Source: Aliiroseovarius crassostreae
GTDB taxonomy: Bacteria; Pseudomonadota; Alphaproteobacteria; Rhodobacterales; Rhodobacteraceae
Length of the DNA: 64,000 bases
Reading direction: 5' to 3'
NCBI RefSeq assembly: GCF_001307765.1
Contig: NZ_LKBA01000008.1
Coordinates: forward strand, 1 to 64,000
Within the stretch, counting starts at the first letter, position 1. Each line of letters starts with the position of its first letter. The translations under genes and the position numbers were made by a program. The notes under the pieces are model-generated. The model was not told the DNA's origin and did not search any database. It saw nothing but the letters and a program-made list of their open reading frames with translations. Below, piece after piece: positions 38,266 to 45,356 of the stretch.

Positions 38266-39798
38266 TTAAGGCTCAACAGAGGCCGCTACGACCTGTCGTT
38301 TTTCGTGTTTCAATGCTTGCTTCTGATCCAGCAGCTCATTCAGTCCTGTCAGGAACTTCTCTGTCAGTTCTGGATCTCCGACCGGCGAAAATTCATCGCC
38401 GGGAAAGCCAGCCGCGAACCCGCCGACATCCTTAAGAGACCGGTCATCTTTCTGCAGGGCCCGATTTAGGATCGCCGCTTCGAAGGTTCGCGCGAAGATC
38501 TCAGTATCTGATCGCAGGTACTCTGCCATCTTGTCGTCGATCAGCTCTTTATCAAGAGCATCGCGGACAGCACGGAAAGCGCGGCCACGTACGCCGCTGC
38601 TTTCGAGAATGTCTTTCCGCTCTTCAACCGTGATGTTGTACGCGGATTCGACCAGGTGCCCGGTCTCGTGGACAAAAGCACCGCCATAAGTGGCTGATAC
38701 GGCAACAGCGGATACGCTGTCCAAATCGTCGTCATCACCGCTGGCATCCACGCTCACAGATGCCCTCACACCCAATTTCCGTTCGTCGGCCATCGCCGAT
38801 TTCCGCGAAACCCGGAGAACCACACCTCCTTGACCAGGCACAACGGAGCGCGGGTCTCTATTGAGAGCATCCGCAATCGCTTCAAGGCTCACGCGCATCG
38901 ATATAAGAGAGTGCCTGTACTGAGCTGTCGGCAATGATTTGTCGCGTCTTACCGACATTCCCAAATCTGCTTCCAGCTCAGCTGTTTGCTTTGGTGAAGT
39001 CCGAAGCTGCTCCAACGCCAGAACGGGCGTGCTGTGTCGCAACATACCAAGAGCCGCCTCATAACGAGAGCCTTTGCCATTGGTCATGATCTGATCTGAC
39101 TCCATGTACTGATCAACATGGCGCTCGACAACATCGACAATATGCTCCGATACGAGCGAACCCAGCTTTTCCACTAAGTCAGGAAGTTGATCACTGTCAG
39201 CGTCCGCGATTTCGACCATCACCTCTTCAAGTGCTGGCGTCTTATGAGGTCGGATCGCATCGATCACACTCGCAACAGCTAAACCTGGACCGGCAATTGA
39301 ATGCACCTTGTCCGCGATTTCCAGGCCGCGCCCTCCCAGAGGTTGCGCAACAACTTGCTTCTCCATCTCTCGGACTTTGCTCTGCGCCCGCAGAATGGAT
39401 GCCTTGATACGCGCAACATCTTCGCCGTCCACACCTGCCATGTCTTGCTCAAAGTCATCCATCGTCGCCATATCGCGGGTCTTCAGACCTTCGATACGTT
39501 CACCTTGGATGAGCTCATTGACCGGCCGGTGGGCTTCTCGGATAACCTGCTCCGGCCAAAACACCAGAAGACTTTGCGCAACATCAGCGGCCTTCAAAAT
39601 CGCTCGATGGTTCTCAAAGCTGATCCGGCCCTCGACCACATCCCGAGTGATCCACCCGTACATCTCAAGCTCGTCGGGTGTGGTCTCCTCAAGGATCGGG
39701 TTTTCTGCGCTCATTTCCAGCAAGAGGACATGATGCCCTGGCCCGGTGCGAACCCGCTCCAACTTTGCGGCACTGTCAGCAAAATCAAACCACTTCAT
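38266..39798 (-). CDS. Zincin-like polyvalent-type protein in the transfer operon
   Basis: This 510-residue soluble protein has a metallopeptidase motif HETGH near residue 375 (FVHETGHLVESAY) and later TEIFARTFEAAI, the ELFARAFE-like third-ligand pattern of LPD1-type domains found in large polyvalent proteins that travel with conjugative DNA. The N-terminal region has QSLLVFWPEQVI and long helical stretches. It lacks a signal peptide, so it acts in the cytoplasm. It could be a translocated enzyme or a protease that processes transfer proteins. No relaxase motifs are seen. Confidence 0.65.
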   Translation of the reverse strand: MKWFDFADSAAKLERVRTGPGHHVLLLEMSAENPILEETTPDELEMYGWITRDVVEGRISFENHRAILKAADVAQSLLVFWPEQVIREAHRPVNELIQGERIEGLKTRDMATMDDFEQDMAGVDGEDVARIKASILRAQSKVREMEKQVVAQPLGGRGLEIADKVHSIAGPGLAVASVIDAIRPHKTPALEEVMVEIADADSDQLPDLVEKLGSLVSEHIVDVVERHVDQYMESDQIMTNGKGSRYEAALGMLRHSTPVLALEQLRTSPKQTAELEADLGMSVRRDKSLPTAQYRHSLISMRVSLEAIADALNRDPRSVVPGQGGVVLRVSRKSAMADERKLGVRASVSVDASGDDDDLDSVSAVAVSATYGGAFVHETGHLVESAYNITVEERKDILESSGVRGRAFRAVRDALDKELIDDKMAEYLRSDTEIFARTFEAAILNRALQKDDRSLKDVGGFAAGFPGDEFSPVGDPELTEKFLTGLNELLDQKQALKHEKRQVVAASVEP

Positions 39799-39799
39799 G

Positions 39800-40339
39800 T
39801 CAGCTCTCCAAATCGCCTGAATACAGGGTCGCCCCGTTTACAAAACTGTTGCGAAAACCGGACAGAAACGATTGCAGCGCGCGCTCAGAAAGATCGTCCA
39901 TCTTCCTAAACTCGCCATCCTCGATCGCCACCTTGCCCGCTGTTACGAATGTCACTGGCGCCGTGGACTTGACCACGGCCAACCCGGCACACGTCACATC
40001 AACTTCGTTGTCTTTCGTGATGGTTCCGGACGCGATGATGAACCGGTCACCATCTTTGAACTTTTCATTGGACCACTCACAATAAAGCCAGTTTGCGATG
40101 TCATTTCCGGTCGCGCCTTCATCACCCTCAGACGATGCAAGTTTGCGATCAAAAACAATCTGAAAGGTTCCCTGCCCCACCAAACCGCCATCCGCCTTGC
40201 GCGGAGGAAAGCTGAGATCCTTCAGAAGCCGATCAAGGTAACCGGGCTTTGTCTCTTGGAGCGCGGCGGCAGCACTAGGCGCTACTTTGCGAACTTCTTC
40301 GCCGTGGGATTTGGTGATCAACCCTTCCTGTCCCATCAC
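39800..40339 (-). CDS. Hypothetical protein of the transfer operon
   Basis: This 179-residue soluble protein has no known family. It has a beta-rich middle (FQIVFDRKLASSEGDEG, RFIIASGTITKDNEVDVT, APVTFVTAGKVAIEDGEF) and helical ends. It overlaps the upstream gene by 4 bases and starts at a double Met. It follows a 73-residue acidic protein, so it may form a complex with it. Confidence 0.6.
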   Translation of the reverse strand: MMGQEGLITKSHGEEVRKVAPSAAAALQETKPGYLDRLLKDLSFPPRKADGGLVGQGTFQIVFDRKLASSEGDEGATGNDIANWLYCEWSNEKFKDGDRFIIASGTITKDNEVDVTCAGLAVVKSTAPVTFVTAGKVAIEDGEFRKMDDLSERALQSFLSGFRNSFVNGATLYSGDLES

Positions 40340-40557
40340 ATTCCCCCACCACTAGGAGCAAAGTCGCCCAATGCCTGGTCTGTTTCGGGGACTGGATCAC
40401 CAACCTCGACAAGTTTCTCGACCGGCTCACCTGGTGTCACATCACCAGACAAACTGGACAACAGAGCCAGTAAGGGCTCAGAATCGTATTTGTGATCTGC
40501 GCTCGCGCCCAGCTCATCAACAAGATCCTTTACCCAACTTGTCTCGACAAACGTCAT
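40336..40557 (-). CDS. Small acidic hypothetical protein
   Basis: The 73-residue protein is acidic throughout (GEPVEKLVEVGDPVPETDQALGDF) and Pro/Gly-rich at the C-terminus. It overlaps both neighbours by 4 bases, which supports it as a real coupled gene despite lack of homologues I can name. It may be an adaptor or chaperone. Confidence 0.6.
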   Translation of the reverse strand: MTFVETSWVKDLVDELGASADHKYDSEPLLALLSSLSGDVTPGEPVEKLVEVGDPVPETDQALGDFAPSGGGM

Positions 40558-41573
40558 TCACCGACCTCTGTTGCTAGGAGCGTCGCAAGAACAGCTTGTT
40601 GTCGGTCAGAGCTTTGATTGCGCTCAGTGGTTAGAGCCAGATTGATCGCGCGCAGGCGGGCCAGTTCCTTCAGCAGGCCGGTCTCGCTTTTTGTGACCAG
40701 CTCGGCCATCCATTGTTCGTATTCGTCACCGCCGCCATACCGATCAACTAGCCAGTCGATGGTCTCATCAAGTGAACGGTTGACCGCACCCGACACGCCG
40801 CCGCCACCAAAATGCCCCGGAGCTTCATAATAGGCGCGAACAGATGCAAGAGACGCAATAGCCGGAGAACGCAACGCCTCGGCCTGGCGAGCCCTCATGA
40901 ATTGAATGCTATCTTCGACACCATCCAGATCCGTGGGCTTCTCGACCGGCATCCCGATCACATTGTTCATGAAGGTGTCTTTTACGGCCGCCGAAGTACC
41001 TGGATCTACGAACGCAACAGCGCTTACCACATTGTCGAAATCTGTCGATGCAACGTAGGAACGACGCGAAAGAGCGGTGTCCAGATCGATTGTTGACCCC
41101 GGCCTGGTATCCAATCCACCCGACATCACGATCTCTGAAGCCCGCTCCTCAACCGCGTCCAAAGCAGTATTCATCACCTCGATGTCGCGAACAAAGTCAC
41201 AGCTGCCAACCGCCTGCCCCGGAGGGCCGTACGTGTTGTGCGCCTCTAGAAGTTCTTCCGCCGTACGCTGTTCGACATAGGTTTCCGCTGCAGCCTTCAT
41301 AGCTTGCTGTGATCCGACCGCTTCGGTGTTTGCTCCTGCAGAAGTTTGCTGGGCCAACACTTTGATCGCAGACACGATCTGTTGAGTGGTAAGCGTCGAG
41401 TTGGCCGCAAAAGTTGCAACCATAGCGTCGATGCCTGTGGTGATAGTTGTCTGAGAGGACGTGTGACCGGCCCGCCATATCGGATCTGCAACAAGGCAAA
41501 CAGCGCCGCCAGCAGTGGCAACCTGAGGGACGCTTAACAGCGCCCCAGCCATAATCATGGATCTGAGTTTCAT
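40554..41573 (-). CDS. Secreted transfer-associated protein, paralogue A
   Basis: Start at MKLRSMIMAG (41573) gives a signal peptide (cleaved near VATAGG). The 339-residue mature protein is helical: TQQIVSAIKVLAQQTSAGANTEAVGSQQ (description), CDFVRDI, and a C-terminal helical part. The TQQIV-x-VLA element recurs in the neighbouring gene (41570), indicating duplication. Position and topology resemble VirB5/TrbJ-like pilus or channel tip proteins, but no diagnostic motif allows a firm call. It overlaps the next gene by 4 bases. Confidence 0.6.
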   Translation of the reverse strand: MKLRSMIMAGALLSVPQVATAGGAVCLVADPIWRAGHTSSQTTITTGIDAMVATFAANSTLTTQQIVSAIKVLAQQTSAGANTEAVGSQQAMKAAAETYVEQRTAEELLEAHNTYGPPGQAVGSCDFVRDIEVMNTALDAVEERASEIVMSGGLDTRPGSTIDLDTALSRRSYVASTDFDNVVSAVAFVDPGTSAAVKDTFMNNVIGMPVEKPTDLDGVEDSIQFMRARQAEALRSPAIASLASVRAYYEAPGHFGGGGVSGAVNRSLDETIDWLVDRYGGGDEYEQWMAELVTKSETGLLKELARLRAINLALTTERNQSSDRQQAVLATLLATEVGE

Positions 41574-42547
41574 GGCCGACCTCCCAGCCCTTGCCAATCA
41601 CCAAGTCGGCGATCGGTGTACGAAAGAGCAAATGTTGAAAGAGCAAATTCCTCACGGAACTTTTTCCGGAGTTCCATCGCCGACGCCGTTATGTTCGCGG
41701 CCTCGATCCGCGTCAGATCCAGCAACGCCGCTCGGCCTGGACCGGCGGCTAGTGTCGCGGACCATTCTTCTCCGCCATCATCACCTAGCCAGGTATCGCT
41801 TATGGATTCCATTTGATCGGTGATGAGCCGATCCGCCGCGATGTCCGCGATGACCTTGGTCACAACGCTCCGGCGCGACGTGTCCTGCATACGGACGATG
41901 GTTTCGAGACCAGAGGCCGTTCCACCACCCCCGATCGGCGGTGAAGGTGGTCCAAGCACCAATCGCGCAAACTGTTCAGCTGCGGCTTGGTCGCCTTCCA
42001 AAACATCGGTAGCCGTAACCGTTGTCGCCGTCTGTGCAAGATTTGACCAATCCTCGACAGCAGCGTCATGCTCAGCCTGAGTTTGGATGCCGTAGTTCGC
42101 GATGACCGTGTTGTGGATGTCCGCTGAGGCGGTGCGCGCGGTGTCACGAGCCGTCCGGAGCGCCACCCCTTCAACAATCAGATCGCAAGCGCCATAACCC
42201 GTATGGCCGAACTCCTCGGCCGCATCAGCAATTTGCGAAGTGACACTTTCCTCAACGATCGTCTGACCAAGGGCTTTTGCGGCCGCTTGTTGGGCCGACA
42301 CCTCTTGATCAAGGCTCACGTCCTTTTGCTCCGCCAAAACCCGAAGGCTACTCATAATGAGCTGGCGTTCCACGATCTGCTGAGCGGTATAAGTTGTGGT
42401 TGCTGTCGCAATCGCGGATGTCACCGCAGCCGTCAGCTGAGACGTGCGGGCATTCACCCTTCCCTCTACTCCGGCGCAGGATTGCGCAATGACAGCTCCT
42501 GGAAACAGGCCAACCATAATGGCAACGCCCAAACGTAGTTTGATCAT
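41570..42547 (-). CDS. Secreted transfer-associated protein, paralogue B
   Basis: The 325-residue protein has a signal peptide (MIKLRLGVAIMVGLFPGAVIAQS). The mature part repeats the pattern of paralogue A: TTTYTAQQIVERQLIMSSLRVLAEQKDV, then GYGACDLIVEG and a Gly/Pro-rich loop SPPIGGGGTAS. It is coupled with both neighbours (overlaps of 1-4 bases). Probably periplasmic or surface-exposed, with a role in pilus or exclusion functions. The cysteines (SCAG and GACD) could form a disulfide. Confidence 0.6.
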   Translation of the reverse strand: MIKLRLGVAIMVGLFPGAVIAQSCAGVEGRVNARTSQLTAAVTSAIATATTTYTAQQIVERQLIMSSLRVLAEQKDVSLDQEVSAQQAAAKALGQTIVEESVTSQIADAAEEFGHTGYGACDLIVEGVALRTARDTARTASADIHNTVIANYGIQTQAEHDAAVEDWSNLAQTATTVTATDVLEGDQAAAEQFARLVLGPPSPPIGGGGTASGLETIVRMQDTSRRSVVTKVIADIAADRLITDQMESISDTWLGDDGGEEWSATLAAGPGRAALLDLTRIEAANITASAMELRKKFREEFALSTFALSYTDRRLGDWQGLGGRP

Positions 42548-43341
42548 TACTCTCCTCCTTCCAGGCCGCGAGCCAGAACATCTGCCAACGCACCTCTTGC
42601 AATTGACAAGCTCGCCATCTCTTGCAGGGCATTCAGGTTGCGAATGGCCTTATCAACATCGGCGGCTGCTTCGTCCGGTGGAAACATGGTTGGGAACGCG
42701 GTTACTGTGTCGATGTAATTCACACCGTTCACCGCCTCGGCACTGCCGTAACTGCGGTTCAACAACCAATCGGACGCATTTGTATCCCCGGCTGGCGGAG
42801 AAGCCGCCTCGTTGGACGCTCCGGAGTTTGTTCCGCACAATCCGGCCTCAAATTCTGCGTTTGAACAGTAGACTTGCTGCCGCATTTCCAAGGCAAAAGA
42901 AAATTGCTCAGCTGCGTCTCCGCCGTTCTCACGCCACGCCACCCCAGCGGTTTCCACACCTTCACGAACAATGTCCGCTACATCCTTCGCGCGCTGGTGG
43001 CTCACGCCAACATCAGCAGCACCACATAACGAAGCCCCGCTGGTCAAAGGCGACGAATACTCGTTAGTGGCGCGTGCAACCGCTAGGTTCGTTTCGAATT
43101 CAACAATAGTACGAGCGGCCGCTTTGAACGATGAGGTTTCTGTGGCTGAGATCTGTTCAGCCGACACAGAACGCTGCTTGGTTGAAACCGCGAGTCCCGA
43201 GATTGCTCGCTCTGTGTTTGTGAACCACGCGGCAATCGCTGGGCCCAATGCTTGAGCCGAAGACGCTGAAGGCGCTCCGATCGTCAGAGCCACCACCAAC
43301 CAACCTGTAGTTCGGCCGATCACAGCGACAAGCCTTCCCAC
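42547..43341 (-). CDS. Secreted transfer-associated protein, paralogue C
   Basis: The 264-residue protein has an N-terminal signal region (TTGWLVVALTIGAPSASSAQ, cleavage near residue 29). Its helical mature part (RSVSAEQISATETSSFKAAARTIV) resembles the SAEQI-type element of its two neighbours more weakly. Four cysteines (SLCGA, YCSN, GLCG) could form disulfides. It overlaps the upstream gene by 22 bases. Third member of a likely duplicated trio. Function unknown. Confidence 0.55.
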   Translation of the reverse strand: MGRLVAVIGRTTGWLVVALTIGAPSASSAQALGPAIAAWFTNTERAISGLAVSTKQRSVSAEQISATETSSFKAAARTIVEFETNLAVARATNEYSSPLTSGASLCGAADVGVSHQRAKDVADIVREGVETAGVAWRENGGDAAEQFSFALEMRQQVYCSNAEFEAGLCGTNSGASNEAASPPAGDTNASDWLLNRSYGSAEAVNGVNYIDTVTAFPTMFPPDEAAADVDKAIRNLNALQEMASLSIARGALADVLARGLEGGE

Positions 43342-43751
43342 CCGTTCTGCAGGATACCGTCCAAATCGGAGGTCAGTGTTGAACTGTGGTCGGAGATGGC
43401 AGTGTTAACTGATCCAACGGTGTCGTCGATCGTGCCCTGGATAGCCTGACAAATCTGCGTCTTTGCATCGTTGATTGCGTTGTTGATTGCATCCGTCACG
43501 GCTCCGGTCACCAACGACAGAGGGTCGATAATCAGATTTGACAGGTCGAAGCTGTTCAGCAGGTTCGGATTGATGCAGCTGCTGGGGCCGGTGAAAATGT
43601 CTTCGACATCCACTGCCGACGACTTGATGATTTCGACCTGACGATCCAAGGCCGCTTGTGCGGCATCATCGACGATGCACTGCGCCTGAGCCGAGTGCGC
43701 GGCCACAATAAAGAGGGTCGCCCAAAAAGCGCGTTTCACTGTTGAGAACAT
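43320..43751 (-). CDS. Small secreted transfer-associated protein
   Basis: This 143-residue protein has a signal peptide (MFSTVKRAFWATLFIVAAHSAQAQ). The mature part has three cysteines (QCIVDD, SCINPN, QICQAI) and helical repeats with Asn/Ala (AVTDAINNAINDAKTQ). It overlaps the small acidic gene (43736) by 16 bases. Likely periplasmic partner of the three paralogues. Confidence 0.6.
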   Translation of the reverse strand: MFSTVKRAFWATLFIVAAHSAQAQCIVDDAAQAALDRQVEIIKSSAVDVEDIFTGPSSCINPNLLNSFDLSNLIIDPLSLVTGAVTDAINNAINDAKTQICQAIQGTIDDTVGSVNTAISDHSSTLTSDLDGILQNGWEGLSL

Positions 43752-43954
43752 TGTTTTCTTCCTTCCGCGAGAATTGAAGCCACTTCCAAAGCATCCGGAT
43801 CGAGAACCGTTTTTGCTGCTACGGCGGCACGAACAAGTTCAGGATTGAGGAAACGCTCAGACAGCACAGTCGGTAGACCATGCGCGGCCCCGAGGTGACC
43901 TAGCGCAAGCGCCGCTTCTGCGGCGTCCTCTTCTCGTTCCTGATCGTCAGCCAT
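43736..43954 (-). CDS. Small acidic protein, first gene of the transfer operon
   Basis: Start at MADDQ (43954) has GGAAGAG upstream and gives a 72-residue acidic, helical protein (EDAAEAALALGHLGAAHGL, ELVRAAVAAKTVLDPDALEVASI). It is too short for most families. It begins the ten-gene leftward operon that ends with dotL. The operator at 43966-43994 lies 12 bp upstream. Confidence 0.65.
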   Translation of the reverse strand: MADDQEREEDAAEAALALGHLGAAHGLPTVLSERFLNPELVRAAVAAKTVLDPDALEVASILAEGRKQCSQQ

Positions 43955-43965
43955 ATCTCTTCCAA

Positions 43966-43994
43966 ATGTGAATAGTAGTTTCAATATTTAACTT
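43966..43994. promoter_or_regulatory. Plasmid-wide 29-bp operator, site 9
   Basis: ATGTGAA-N15-TTAACTT with core TAGTAGTTTCAATAT. It sits directly before the first gene of the dotA-dotL operon, overlapping the probable promoter. Confidence 0.65.
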
Positions 43995-44040
43995 AAGCAG
44001 CGCAAAACGCAATGCCGAAATCCGCCAGTTTAACGGACAC

Positions 44041-45063
44041 TCAAGTCGCGTAACGGGGGATTAGGCCTTCAGAAGCTGCTAAATGGCGGAGGAACTGGTC
44101 GTAGGTTCTTTGCACATACTGGTTCATGAATGACGTTTTTCCCGTGTAGATCAGCGCATCACCGTCAACGGACAAATCTGCCTCGTGGAACCATGAGCGG
44201 TAACTGGCCGGGCTGTGTTCGAAAATGCCGCGACGGATTCGATCAAGCAGACCATCGCCTTTCGGTTCAATTGCCGAATAATCTGGCTTAGGTTCCGCTT
44301 TCCTCGTTGTCTTGCTCGCCGTATTCGACGGGTCGAAGCCGTTCACGTATGGGATTTTGCACCATTTCGCGAACTGGAACAGAAGGCCGATGTATGTTTT
44401 TCCCGATTTGAGGACAAATCCATCCTTGCTGATCCATTCTCGGAAAAAGCGAAAGATCACATCGGGGTCGATGCCGGGGCGCATCTTTCTGATAATGCCC
44501 AACAGCTGTGGTACACAGCGCACCGAACCCGTCACACTCAAAAAATCTTCTTTCGAAGAAAATCGCATATACGTATTTTTCTTAGAATAAGAACCCTGTT
44601 TAATAGGGGTTTCAGATGTGACACCCTCCCCAGCCTCTGCTGTGTCATGTTCATCGTCGCAATCGCTACCAGCCGTCAGAGCATCAACAATTTCAGAGAC
44701 CTTCAGCTCATTCAGCCAAGCGGTGAGCTTCGGAAAAATGTACTCGCTGGATTGCTGACGACCTTGTGGTGAAAACTGTTCGATAGCTACGACCTCGCCA
44801 GCTTCGCGCAAACCGGTCAGCCTGCGCCTGATGGTGGACTTACTGACACCCTGGCACTCAGCCATCTTGCCGATACTCAGCGCTATCGATTTCAGTGTTC
44901 CGCGCTTGGCGCTATCCCAATGAACCCATGTCTTTAGCAGCTGAAGGAGTGACCTCTCCCCAGCTGACAGCGACGACGTTTCATTCGCGATGTACCTGTC
45001 CGCGTTGCCCGAAGTGATAGCCCGAGCCCGCGTTTTGCTCATGGCTTTGCATGAATCATCCAT
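44041..45063 (-). CDS. Plasmid replication initiator candidate, HTH plus DnaA_N-like domain
   Basis: Start at 45063 is supported by GAGGAGAG upstream, while the longer frame lacks one. The 340-residue protein has an N-terminal winged-HTH of the RepA/helix-turn-helix_36 type (LLKTWVHWDSAKRGTLKSIALS, VSKSTIRRRLTGLREAGEVV). A C-terminal segment resembles the DnaA N-terminal domain: LLDRIRRGIFEHSPASYRSWFHEADLSVDGD, ALIYTGKTSFMNQYV. This fits DnaA-like plasmid replicases of Rhodobacterales. It is far (8 kb) from the iteron array, and no AAA+ motif is visible. It is preceded by a leader with a terminator. Confidence 0.6.
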   Translation of the reverse strand: MDDSCKAMSKTRARAITSGNADRYIANETSSLSAGERSLLQLLKTWVHWDSAKRGTLKSIALSIGKMAECQGVSKSTIRRRLTGLREAGEVVAIEQFSPQGRQQSSEYIFPKLTAWLNELKVSEIVDALTAGSDCDDEHDTAEAGEGVTSETPIKQGSYSKKNTYMRFSSKEDFLSVTGSVRCVPQLLGIIRKMRPGIDPDVIFRFFREWISKDGFVLKSGKTYIGLLFQFAKWCKIPYVNGFDPSNTASKTTRKAEPKPDYSAIEPKGDGLLDRIRRGIFEHSPASYRSWFHEADLSVDGDALIYTGKTSFMNQYVQRTYDQFLRHLAASEGLIPRYAT

Positions 45064-45194
45064 TTCTCTCTCCTCATGGAGAGCGATCAAGCAGACACAA
45101 AAACACCGTTCGGTGGCCAAGAAAGCATTGACCTCCGGTCTGCCGGTGACTATGTTCGGAGTTGACAAATAACTGCAGCCGAACACGGTATGTG

Positions 45195-45230
45195 AAAAAG
45201 CCCATGGTAGCGCCAACTACCGGGGCTTTT
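45195..45230 (-). terminator. Rho-independent terminator upstream of the initiator gene
   Basis: Long arms AAAAAGCCC/GGGCTTTT flank inner arms GGTAG/CTACC. The minus-strand run is TTTTT. It lies between the giant gene (ends 45356) and the initiator gene (starts 45063), so it either ends the giant-gene transcript or attenuates the initiator gene. Confidence 0.75.
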
Positions 45231-45327
45231 GCTTTTCTCGCTCTAGGTCATTGTTGAACCTTCTTCTTGTTTTCCATTCAGGCACTGCGAAAGTGCCCAC
45301 TCTAGCGATAGAGCAGACTGCACAGTA
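45195..45327 (-). promoter_or_regulatory. Candidate attenuator leader or small RNA
   Basis: Downstream of the operator at 45328-45356, the minus strand has a hairpin GGCACT/AGTGCC (45297-45281), a nine-codon open frame MENKKKVQQ and the strong terminator at 45195-45230. This is either a leader that attenuates the initiator gene or a short RNA. TTGACT (45333-45328) could be the -35 element, with a poor -10. Confidence 0.4.
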
Positions 45328-45356
45328 AAGTCAATTTTAGAAACAACCCTTAACAT
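45328..45356. promoter_or_regulatory. Plasmid-wide 29-bp operator, site 10
   Basis: AAGTCAA-N15-TTAACAT. Read on the minus strand the core is GGGTTGTTTCTAAAA. It abuts the stop of the giant gene and precedes the leader of the initiator gene. Confidence 0.7.

Noticed and set aside
38266-39798. Relaxase in the transfer operon
   Set aside because: The HETGH motif is a zinc-peptidase signature. No conserved catalytic Tyr with a three-His motif was seen here or elsewhere in the window.
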